In this document: positions 9,167-17,127 of the stretch, one piece after another
Numbering within the stretch: the first letter of the stretch is position 1
How the letters are laid out: every line of letters starts with the position of its first letter
NCBI RefSeq assembly: GCF_000613285.1
Contig: NZ_BAIN01000001.1
Location: forward strand, 1-64,000
DNA length: 64,000 bases
Source: Acetobacter papayae JCM 25143
GTDB taxonomy: Bacteria > Pseudomonadota > Alphaproteobacteria > Acetobacterales > Acetobacteraceae
Direction of reading: 5' to 3'
Notes under the pieces: model-generated
The model's input: the letters and a program-made list of their open reading frames with translations, nothing else
Databases searched by the model: none
What the model was told of the DNA's origin: nothing
Translations under genes and position numbers: made by a program

Positions 9167-10974
9167 TACGGTTCGAGCATGTTCGATGCCAGTTCCTCAC
9201 GCGACAGGAAGGGGGCGAGGTCTTCAAAGCTGGAGGAGACAATAGTGCCGTCTTCAAGCTGGCGGCTGGCCAGTTTGGGAGCAAAAGGCTGGTTCTCATC
9301 CAGAATGATCTCGCACACCGCAGGGCCGGGTATTGCCAGAAAATCCTTGATGGAAGCGTTCATGCCCTCATGGCTTTCGATACGCCGGTAAGGCAGGCGG
9401 AAGCCTTTTGTCAGGGCTTCAAAGTCAGGCAGAACAACGCCCGAGCTGGGGCCTGCGCCGATTTCCTCTCCATTGAAAAAATTATGCTGGGTTTGAAAAA
9501 TCGAGACATAGCCAGCATTATTCAGCAGGAATATCTTGATAGGCATTCTGTTGCTGGCAATGGTTTGGAGTTCTTGCAGGTTCATCATGATCGAACCATC
9601 GCCCGCCAGACAGATGACTTCCCGCCCGGAGGCCTCATAAGCGCCAATGGCGGCAGGCAGGTCATATCCCATGCTGGCACAGCCCGAATTGGACCACATG
9701 CGCTGCCCCTGCCGGAAAATGGCAGCCTGAAAACCGACAACCGCTGCCGTGGCATTGGCGGCAATGACAATCTGGTTCTCAGGGAGTGATTCAAACAGCT
9801 CTTTTACAAAACAATAGGGATTAACCTTATCATTTTCATAATATTCAGGCAGCACGACAGGGTATTTCGCCACACGCTGCCTGCACCATTCCAGCCAGTC
9901 CGTATGTTCGGTGCTGGGGGTTGGCCATGGCCATGCCGCGAGGGCAGGCAGCAGAGCGCGCAGGTCTGCCAGAATGGGGGTGTCGGGTTTGATGGAGGGC
10001 TTGCGCAGTTCCATCTCATCGATATCGACCCAGATTTTCTTGGCGTTGGGTGCGAAAGAGCCCCAGTTATAGCTGATCTGGCGGATATTCAGCCTGCACC
10101 CCAGAACAACCAGCAGATCTGCGTTCTGGACGGTGAAGTTGCCGCCGCGATCCCCGATAGTGGAGGGGCGACCGCAATAGAGCGGGTGGTCATTGGTGAG
10201 AATGTCTTGTGCGTTCCAGCCGCCGACAACCGGAATGCCCGCTTTTTCAGCAAAACTCAGGAACGCATCATACTGGCCCGAAAGGCGAACGCCGGTTCCT
10301 GCCAGAATAACAGGCCGCCGGGCCTGCCCGATCTGTGTCGCAATGGTGCTGACCGCCTGGGCAATATCTGTTTCCTCCCATGGCGTCTCCTGTTCGGAGG
10401 GGTCATAACCGGGCAGCGTGTCGGGGTCTATGTAAGCCCCCTGCACATCGAGCGGAATATCGAGCCATGTGGGGCCGGGGCGGCCAGAGCGGGCCAGATG
10501 GAAGGCTTTTTCCAGATGGTAGCGGATTGTCTGCGGGTCGGTCACCATGGCGCTGTATTTGGTCACCGAGCGGATCATGTATTCGATATCGATTTCCTGA
10601 TCGCCAAACTGCCGCAGCGGCAGGCCGGTATGGCGGACGGTTGTCTCGCGCTTGACCTGACCGCTCAACACCACCATGCCGACTGAATCGACATAGGCAC
10701 CATAAACGCCAGTAATGGCGTTGGTGCCACCCGGCCCGGTTGTGACGTTAACCAGCGCAATGTCGTTGGCATAACGGAAGTAGGATTCTGCAGCCATGGT
10801 GCAGGCCTGTTCATGGTGGTTGAACACGCAGGTCAGGTCCGGGTGCATACCCAGCGAGTGGTTGAGGTGCATGGCACCACCCCCCGTAACCATGAAAACA
10901 TGGCGTACGCCGGCTTCGGATACTTTCTGGGCAACCCAGTCGGAGAGTTTTACCTTGGCCATTGTTCTATCCAT
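9166..10974 (-). CDS. Thiamine diphosphate-binding enzyme, acetolactate-synthase-like (YerE-like candidate)
   Basis: About 602 residues with all three domains of the acetolactate synthase/pyruvate oxidase family. The N-terminal domain has FNHHEQACTMAAESY with the catalytic Glu (about residue 55) and NVTTGPGGTNAITG; the C-terminal ThDP/Mg motif is LAGDGSIMMNLQELQTI ending in LLNN. The frame also opens at a TTG (10989), and 10962 is another possible ATG. A true IlvB would normally have an ilvH partner, whereas here the partner is a coupled SDR (TAATG). With rfbF/G/H nearby this fits YerE, which adds a two-carbon unit from pyruvate to CDP-4-keto-3,6-dideoxyglucose. Substrate assignment is inference. 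Confidence 0.85.
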   Translation of the reverse strand: MDRTMAKVKLSDWVAQKVSEAGVRHVFMVTGGGAMHLNHSLGMHPDLTCVFNHHEQACTMAAESYFRYANDIALVNVTTGPGGTNAITGVYGAYVDSVGMVVLSGQVKRETTVRHTGLPLRQFGDQEIDIEYMIRSVTKYSAMVTDPQTIRYHLEKAFHLARSGRPGPTWLDIPLDVQGAYIDPDTLPGYDPSEQETPWEETDIAQAVSTIATQIGQARRPVILAGTGVRLSGQYDAFLSFAEKAGIPVVGGWNAQDILTNDHPLYCGRPSTIGDRGGNFTVQNADLLVVLGCRLNIRQISYNWGSFAPNAKKIWVDIDEMELRKPSIKPDTPILADLRALLPALAAWPWPTPSTEHTDWLEWCRQRVAKYPVVLPEYYENDKVNPYCFVKELFESLPENQIVIAANATAAVVGFQAAIFRQGQRMWSNSGCASMGYDLPAAIGAYEASGREVICLAGDGSIMMNLQELQTIASNRMPIKIFLLNNAGYVSIFQTQHNFFNGEEIGAGPSSGVVLPDFEALTKGFRLPYRRIESHEGMNASIKDFLAIPGPAVCEIILDENQPFAPKLASRQLEDGTIVSSSFEDLAPFLSREELASNMLEP

Positions 10975-11383
10975 GTAAGAATTCTTCAAAATGTCACTCT
11001 GGGCCGTGTCATGCCTGTCAGTGCGAGCAATCGGGCGTCTTGCCCGCTGTTATGTGCCCTCACATCTGACCATGACAGCCTGTCTGTACCCGCCATTGGC
11101 AGCGCGATTGTTAACATTTCGCCAGAACACTGTGAAGGGTGCGGCACAGGCCGTATTGGGGGAGGCAAAAACCGGCGGAGGTTCATGCCGGGCGTGGACA
11201 TTTTGTGGCGCATATCCGCCACAGAAGGCCGGTGCGTCGGTTGCGTTTTTAGCAATTTACGTGCATTCTGGGGGCTCAAGTCTGTAGTCGTTTTTTGCAT
11301 GGTTTTAGTGACATGGCATGGCAATTTCTGGATTGCATTTGCGGTCGCGGCCAAATCTCTCTTTCCCGTTTGGAGCGCCACAT
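10975..11383. other. Intergenic region between the divergent TPP enzyme and neuB-like genes
   Basis: About 400 bp with no gene I can support. Open frames exist on both strands but show no recognisable family or translation signals. It must hold the promoters of two divergent units. The clear element is the inverted repeat at 11204-11223. The part from about 11230 to 11350 is more AT-rich, with several T runs, and is the likely promoter area for the gene at 11384, but I cannot choose specific -35/-10 boxes. Confidence 0.5.
11204..11223. promoter_or_regulatory. Inverted repeat, operator-like
   Basis: TGTGGCG (11204-11210), a 6-nt spacer CATATC, then CGCCACA (11217-11223) form a perfect 7-bp dyad in the shared upstream region of two divergent sugar genes. 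Its placement suggests a repressor or activator site; no T tract follows, so a terminator is less likely. No regulator can be named. Confidence 0.35.
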
Positions 11384-12477
11384 ATGGCAGGGCAGAAATC
11401 TCGCCAGTATTTTGAAGACCTCTTTGTGCTTGAAATGGCCAATAATCATTGGGGCAGCATCGAGCGCGGACTGAAAATTATTCATGACCATGCAGCCATT
11501 GCCCGTAAAAACAATGTCAAGGCAGCAATAAAGCTCCAGTTCCGGGATGTGGATGAATTCATTCATCCGAATTTCAAAGGCAATACAGACCTTCGGTATG
11601 TAAAAAAGACAGAAGATACCCGTCTGGATCGTGAGGGTTTTTCCGTCATGGTTGAGGCTATCAAGGCGGCTGGCTGCATTCCTATGGCCACCCCTTTTGA
11701 CGAGGCTCGGTAGACCTGTGTGTCGCCTTTGATTTTCCGCTGATAAAAATCGCCAGTTCAGACATGAATGACTGGTCGCTTCTGGAAAAAGTCGCGTCCA
11801 CCGGCCGCCCGGTGATTGTCTCCACCGGTGGTGGTTCGGAAAGTGCGATTGATGATCTGGTCGCGTTTTTCGAAAAGCGGCAGGTGCCGCTGGCCATCAA
11901 TCACTGCGTTTCGCTCTATCCTTCGGAAGATAGCGAACTGGAACTTAACCAGATCGATTATCTGCGTAGCCGCTACCCTGATCTGGTCATTGGTTTCTCC
12001 ACGCACGAATACCATGACTGGCATTCGTCCATGCTGATTTCCTACGCCAAGGGCGCGCGGATGTGGGAACGCCATGTCGATATCGACTATCAGGGCGTGC
12101 CGGTTTCTTCCTACTGCTCGCTGCCTGAGCAGTGCGATGAGTGGTTTCAGGCTTTCCACAAGGCGCGGGAAATGTGCGGGGGAACAGAGGCAACGCGCAG
12201 GAATATTTCCGAACGCGAAGTCCATTACCTTGATGCGCTGGTACGCGGCATTTACGCACGCCGGAAGCTGGAGGCGGGGTATGTGTTCTCTGCCGATACC
12301 TTCGCGCATGATTTCTATCTGGCGGTTCCGCTGCGCAAGGGGCAGCTATCCAGCCGTGAAATGATCGAAGGCGAGGTGCTGACCCAGACACTCGACCCCG
12401 ATCAGGCTCTGACGGTCGAACATGTGGAAAAGGTCGGCGGTCAGAAAAAAGCGTTTTTGCTCAATCGCGGCCTGTAA
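11384..12477 (+). CDS. N-acetylneuraminate synthase family protein (NeuB-like; one frame break)
   Basis: A NeuB-like aldolase of about 364 residues that would condense phosphoenolpyruvate with a sugar to make a nonulosonic acid or related 2-keto acid. Visible are LEMANNHWGSIERGL near the N-terminus, KLQFRDVDEF (the KFQ site), FPLIKIASSDMNDWSLLEK, PVIVSTGGG, NHCVSLYP, IGFSTHEYHDW, and a C-terminal SAF domain (LRKGQLSSREMIEGEVL). The frame breaks near 11706; restoring one base in GAGGC(N)TCGGTAGAC gives FDEASVDLCVAFDFPL. No neuA or neuC-type gene lies beside it, so the product is unknown. ATG at 11384 is the only start that fits the family N-terminus. Confidence 0.82.
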
Positions 12478-12507
12478 AGGCCAGAGACAGACTTTTTGCC
12501 TTCTGCT

Positions 12508-12542
12508 CGGGCTGACCTGACTTTATCCGTCAGGTCAGCCCG
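12508..12542 (+). terminator. Rho-independent terminator after the neuB-like gene
   Basis: A perfect 14-bp stem CGGGCTGACCTGAC (12508-12521) and GTCAGGTCAGCCCG (12529-12542), 7-nt loop, followed by TTTTCTTT. It lies between convergent genes. The T tract serves the plus-strand transcript; the stem may also stop rfbH transcription from the other side. Confidence 0.9.
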
Positions 12543-12569
12543 TTTTCTTTAAACGGGCCGTATTCTGCT

Positions 12570-13918
12570 TTAGTGCGGCTTTTTGCAGAAATTGTGGAAC
12601 TCTTCGGCCATATAGGCAATGTGTGCCTCTGAAAGGCCGGGGAAGACCCCCACCCAGAAGGTGGCGTTCATAACCTGATCCGCGTTGTCCAGTGTGCCGA
12701 CAACGCGGTGGGGGCGTTCACGCATATAAGGCTGGCGCAGCAGGTTGCCACCAAACAGGAAGCGGGTCGCGATCAGGCATTCGTTCAGGTGCTTGACCAG
12801 CGCATCACGCGTGAAGGGGGCGCCGGGCCGAACTGTCAGCGGAAACCCGAACCATGACGGGTTTGAATGCGGCGTGGCCTGCGGAAGGATAAGGAATTCC
12901 TCAAGCGGTTTGAGCAGCGACAGGAGCTGTTCGAAATTGCGCCGACGAGCCGCGATGAAGTTTTCAAGATGATCGAACTGCGCCAGCCCGACGGCAGCCT
13001 GCATATCGGTAATCTTGAGGTTATAGCCAATGCTCGAATAGGTATATTTGTGGTCGTAGCCAAAGGGTAGGGTGCCAAGCTGCTGCTCGAAGCGCCGCTT
13101 GCAGCTATTGTCCCGACCCGGATCGCACCAGCAGTCGCGCCCCCAGTCCCGCATGGATTCAAGAACACGCTTGAGCTTTGAATCGTTGGTGAAAACTGCG
13201 CCGCCTTCGCCCATGGTCATATGGTGGGCCGGGTAGAAGCTGAGCGTGCCGATATCGCCAAACGAGCCGACAATCTTGTCCCTGTATGTGGCGCCCAGAG
13301 CGTCGCAGGTATCTTCCACCACAAAAAGATCGTGCTTTCTGGCAAGCTCCATAACCGTATCGAGGTCAAATGGATTGCCCAGCGTATGGGCCACGGCAAT
13401 AGCGCGCGTGCGCGGCGTAATGGCAGCCTCGATCAGGTCTGCGCGGATATTATAGGTGGGGATGTCCACATCCACGAAAACCGGTAGCAGGTTGTTCTGC
13501 AGAATGGGGTTTACGGTTGTCGGAAAACCGGCGGCACAGGTAATGACCTCATCGCCCGGTTGCAGGGCGCGTTTGCCCAGTAGGGGGTTTGCCAACGTGC
13601 TGACAGCCAGCAGGTTGGCGGATGAGCCAGAGTTGCAGGTCAGTGCATGCCGCACCCCCATGAACTGGCGCAGCCGCTGTTCAAAGGCGCTGTTGAAACG
13701 TCCTGTGGTCAGCCAGAAATCAAGCGCGCTTTCTACCAGCGAGGTGACATCCGTTGCATCATAGACCTTGCCGGAAACCGGAACAGGGGTTTTGCCGGGC
13801 ACGAATGGGGCTGGGGCGTGGGCAATGGCTGTATATTCGGCAACGAGAGAAAATATCTGTTCTTTAAGGTCTTCAGCGTGCGTGCCTTTTCAGAAGAAGT
13901 ATTTGCAGTGCTTGTCAT
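12570..13918 (-). CDS. rfbH: CDP-4-dehydro-6-deoxyglucose 3-dehydrase (E1, RfbH/DdhC; one frame break)
   Basis: E1 is a PMP- and [2Fe-2S]-dependent enzyme that, with an E3 reductase, removes the 3-hydroxyl of CDP-4-keto-6-deoxyglucose to give 3,6-dideoxy sugars. Two diagnostics are present. The PLP-lysine position is His ([13 protein letters not shown]), as in E1 and unlike normal aminotransferases. The cysteines are spaced C-X57-C-X1-C-X7-C, from DTCDALG to [11 protein letters not shown], exactly the E1 iron-sulfur pattern. The intact frame starts only at 13802; the family N-terminus ([15 protein letters not shown], then [16 protein letters not shown]) continues in another frame up to ATG 13918, with a one-base loss near 13871. 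Full length is about 449 residues. No E3 gene is visible in the window. Confidence 0.93.
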
Positions 13919-13995
13919 GTCTGTTCCAGAAAAAGCGCAGGGTTGAGGGTGTGGGGAGGAATTTCAAAAGTATATTTTAGGTAATTTCTTTTTAT

Positions 13996-14025
13996 ATTTT
14001 AATATTTTGTTTGGAATTTTGTCAA
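13996..14025 (-). promoter_or_regulatory. Probable sigma70 promoter for rfbH
   Basis: On the minus strand a perfect -35 TTGACA (14025-14020) is followed after 18 bp by TAAAAT (14001-13996), one mismatch from the -10 consensus, inside a very AT-rich tract. Transcription would start about 70 bp upstream of the rfbH ATG at 13918. Confidence 0.5.
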
Positions 14026-14098
14026 GAAGGAGGGCGCTGACGCCCTTGCTCCCCGAGGGTTGGAAAGTGTCATGGAAGAACATTTTTCACTCTGTCTT

Positions 14099-14104
14099 AA
14101 GGAG
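14099..14104 (+). promoter_or_regulatory. Strong Shine-Dalgarno deciding the start of the zinc-ribbon methyltransferase
   Basis: AAGGAG lies 6 nt before the ATG at 14111 and supports that start over the later in-frame ATGs (for example 14168). Confidence 0.65.
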
Positions 14105-14110
14105 TGATAT

Positions 14111-15045
14111 ATGTTTGCGCATATGACCCCAAAGGCATTGGTAATGCACGAGACTGGACAGCAGATGAGCCGTGAAAAGTTTTCCCCCACAAAGGAGAGG
14201 GTCGCGCGGGCCTGTGTCTGCTGTGGGGGGCAGGATCTTGAACGCTCTCCGGCTGTTCTCATGCCGTTTATTGCGCATCGTGTTTTTGACTGGCTGCCGG
14301 TCACGATCGATGAAAGCTGGGGGCTTTCCACGATCAGGAGCGGGCATGCTACTCGCTCTGTAATTCCCTGTATTGTCGTGATTGTGGATTTTTGTTTCTG
14401 GATATGCGGTTTTCCGATGTTGAGCTGCAAAGGCTTTATACGGATTATCGCGGTAAGGCCTATACTGAACTCAGGGAGCATTATGAACCCGGCTATGCGG
14501 CCCGGAATGATGTTCTGAACACGGTGATAGACTATATCCCCGATATAGAGAATTTTCTCGAAAAATACCTGACTTTTCCAATAAATATTCTCGATTGGGG
14601 TGGAGATACGGGAAAAAATACACCTTTCAGGAACAGGTGTGCCGCGTTTGATATTTACGATATCAGTGGCAACCAACCTGTGTCAGGGGCTGGTATTGTT
14701 TCAAGAAACGATCTGAATCTGAAGCATTATGATCTGATCGTGTGCAGTAATGTGCTCGAACATGTGCCGTATCCATCCGATCTGCTCAATGATATTGCGC
14801 AAACCATGCGTGAGCAGTCCGTTTTATATGTGGAAGTGCCGTTTGAAGCCATTATGAGGCAGGAAGAGGTTGCCCTGCCGCAGGGTAAAAGGCACTGGCA
14901 CGAGCATATCAATTTTTATTCCGAAAAATCCCTTCGCTGCCTTTTTGATAAAGTTGGCCTTGATATTTTGGAACTGAGGCCTTTCCGGGCCATAACCGGC
15001 GGCGCGCCTTTCCATATGTTTCAGATTGCGTGTAAGCTGAAATGA
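14111..15045 (+). CDS. SAM-dependent methyltransferase with N-terminal zinc-ribbon (one frame break)
   Basis: About 311 residues. The N-terminus carries two cysteine pairs, CVCCGG near residue 36 and [11 protein letters not shown] near 85, resembling the putative zinc-binding domain found in sugar C-methyltransferases and related enzymes. A class I methyltransferase core follows: [26 protein letters not shown] and VEVPFEAI. The frame changes near 14335-14345; the second cysteine pair reads in the downstream frame together with the core. Its stop overlaps an ATG of rfbF (ATGA, 15042-15045), implying coupling with CDP-sugar synthesis. Likely substrate is a nucleotide sugar or glycan residue. 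Local base composition is lower in GC than the flanks. Confidence 0.75.
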
Positions 15046-15851
15046 AGGCCGCAGGTCATCTCGAGCGTGGAGCGTCAGTCGGGTTTATGCAAGCAGTAAT
15101 ACTGGCCGGTGGGCTGGGCACCAGAATTTCCGAGGAATCCTTTATTCGCCCCAAACCGATGATCGAGATCGGGGGGCGGCCTATACTCTGGCATATCATG
15201 AAGATTTACTCTGCTTATGGTATCCATGATTTTATCATATGCTGTGGCTATAAAGGGTATATGATCAAAGAGTATTTTGCGAATTATTTTCTGCATATGT
15301 CTGACGTTACAATAGACATAAGAAACAATACTGTGGAAGTGCATACGCAAAAATCCGAGCCATGGCGCATTACCCTGATTGATACCGGTCAAGAAACAAT
15401 GACAGGTGGCCGCCTCAAGCGTGTTGCTCCTTACCTCAAGGGCGATTTCTGCATGACGTATGGGGATGGTGTCAGCACTGTGGACATCGGCAAGTTGGTC
15501 GCTTTTCACAAACAGCACGGCAGGCAGGCAACCATGACCGCCGTGCAGCCCCCCGGCCGTTTTGGTTCCATTCAGTTCGATAAGGCAACTGTTACGTCGT
15601 TTCTGGAAAAACCCGATGGTGATGGTCATTGGGTCAATGGTGGCTTTTTTGTCCTCTCGCCTGATGTGATTGAACGCATTGAAGGCGATGCCACTGTCTG
15701 GGAAGGCAAGCCACTCGAAAGCCTCGCCAGAGATCGGGAGCTTGAGGCGTATTTCCACCATGGTTTCTGGCAGCCCATGGATACGCAGCGCGATAAAACC
15801 TACCTTGAGGAACTCTGGTCTACTGATCAGGCGCCTTGGAAAATCTGGTAA
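15042..15851 (+). CDS. rfbF: Glucose-1-phosphate cytidylyltransferase (RfbF/DdhA)
   Basis: Makes CDP-glucose from CTP and glucose 1-phosphate, the first committed step to CDP-3,6-dideoxyhexoses. The sugar-nucleotidyltransferase signature [15 protein letters not shown] and [19 protein letters not shown] is followed by [12 protein letters not shown] and [17 protein letters not shown], which are characteristic of RfbF. The ATG at 15042 overlaps the upstream stop, but the family N-terminus matches the internal ATG at 15087 (MQAVILAGG), giving about 254 residues; either could be used. rfbG begins in its stop codon (TAATG). The frame is intact. Confidence 0.95.
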   Translation: MKAAGHLERGASVGFMQAVILAGGLGTRISEESFIRPKPMIEIGGRPILWHIMKIYSAYGIHDFIICCGYKGYMIKEYFANYFLHMSDVTIDIRNNTVEVHTQKSEPWRITLIDTGQETMTGGRLKRVAPYLKGDFCMTYGDGVSTVDIGKLVAFHKQHGRQATMTAVQPPGRFGSIQFDKATVTSFLEKPDGDGHWVNGGFFVLSPDVIERIEGDATVWEGKPLESLARDRELEAYFHHGFWQPMDTQRDKTYLEELWSTDQAPWKIW

Positions 15852-16942
15852 TGGTCAGGCCGAATTTCTGGAGCGGCAAGCGGGTATTCCTGACTGGGCA
15901 TACCGGTTTCAAGGGAAGCTGGCTTTCGCTCTGGCTGCGCGAACTCGAGGCCGAGGTAACAGGCTACGCACGAAGGCCTCCAACGGATGTAAACCTGTTT
16001 GAAAGTGCCGATGTGGCACAGGGTATGACATCCGTTATAGGCGAAATCTGCGATGCCGGGTTTCTGGCCGCCACATTGGCTGAGGCGCGACCGGATATTG
16101 TCATCCACATGGCGGCTCAGCCGCTGGTGCGGTATTCGTATGACAACCCGGTGGAAACCTATTCGACCAACGTGATGGGGCTGGTGGCGCTCCTTGAGGC
16201 GGTGCGCCAGACCGACAGCGTGCGTGCGGTGGTGAATGTTACCTCCGACAAATGCTACGAAAACCGCGAGTGGCTCTGGGGCTACCGCGAAACCGACCCC
16301 ATGGGTGGTTTCGATCCCTATTCTTCTAGCAAGGGTTGTGCCGAACTGGTTACGGCGGCCTATACGCGCTCCTTTTTCAATCCCGAACGCTATGCCGAGC
16401 ATGGCGTGGCGCTTGCCAGCGCTCGCGCTGGGAATGTGATCGGGGGTGGAGACTGGGCCTGCGACAGGCTTATTCCCGATATTATGCGGGCACTGGCCGC
16501 GCATGAACCGGTGAAGGTGCGCAACCCGCAGGCCATTCGTCCATGGCAGCATGTTCTGGAACCCCTGCGCGGGTATCTGATGCTGGCTGAACACCTGTAT
16601 GAAAACGGTGCGGGCTTTGCGGGAGGGTGGAATTTCGGTCCTTCGGATACAGATGTCAAACCCGTTCAGTGGATCGTTGAAAACCTGACCCGGCAATGGG
16701 GGGAGGGTGCTGCATGGATATGCGAGCAGGGGCAGGGTGTGCATGAGGCAACCCATCTGAAACTCGACTGCTCAAAAGCGCAGGCCCTGCTGGGCTGGAC
16801 ACCGGTCTGGGGGCTGGAGGCCGCTCTGGACAGGATTGTCAGCTGGCATCAGGCCCATGCGCGTGGAGAGTCCATGCGGGCGTATACCCTTGCGCAAATC
16901 CGGCAATACCAATCCGCAGTCAGGGAAAAGAGCGGCTGCTAG
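15851..16942 (+). CDS. rfbG: CDP-glucose 4,6-dehydratase (RfbG/DdhB)
   Basis: Converts CDP-glucose to CDP-4-keto-6-deoxyglucose, the substrate of RfbH. It is an extended SDR of 363 residues: the NAD motif TGHTGFKG is near residue 15, VNVTSDKCYENREW is the characteristic dehydratase segment, and YSSSKGCAE holds the Tyr and Lys of the YxxxK pair. The start ATG at 15851 overlaps the rfbF stop (TAATG), which argues against the upstream in-frame TTG at 15836. The gene is intact and follows rfbF directly, as in Salmonella and Yersinia dideoxyhexose clusters. Confidence 0.95.
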   Translation: MVRPNFWSGKRVFLTGHTGFKGSWLSLWLRELEAEVTGYARRPPTDVNLFESADVAQGMTSVIGEICDAGFLAATLAEARPDIVIHMAAQPLVRYSYDNPVETYSTNVMGLVALLEAVRQTDSVRAVVNVTSDKCYENREWLWGYRETDPMGGFDPYSSSKGCAELVTAAYTRSFFNPERYAEHGVALASARAGNVIGGGDWACDRLIPDIMRALAAHEPVKVRNPQAIRPWQHVLEPLRGYLMLAEHLYENGAGFAGGWNFGPSDTDVKPVQWIVENLTRQWGEGAAWICEQGQGVHEATHLKLDCSKAQALLGWTPVWGLEAALDRIVSWHQAHARGESMRAYTLAQIRQYQSAVREKSGC

Positions 16943-17127
16943 CTTGTGTATGAACGCAGGCGGTTGGTACAGCCTTGTTCTGGCGGGTTAGGTCGGATGT
17001 TGGCGTGACACTGTGTTTGGCTGTGGTGAAAAAATATTGTGTTGTTGTGGTGTGAGGCCGCCTGAGAGGCTGCGCCGCATCATTATCTGGAATGGTGGCA
17101 GGCAGGGCCCTGACCCGGAGTGAAATC

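Noticed and set aside
9166-10974. Housekeeping acetolactate synthase large subunit (ilvB)
   Set aside because: No ilvH or ilvC neighbour, coupling to an SDR and a dideoxyhexose setting; still possible but less likely.
10986-11381. A 131-codon minus-strand frame filling the intergenic region before the neuB-like gene
   Set aside because: No recognisable domain, it covers the likely promoter area, and a plus-strand frame of equal quality competes with it.
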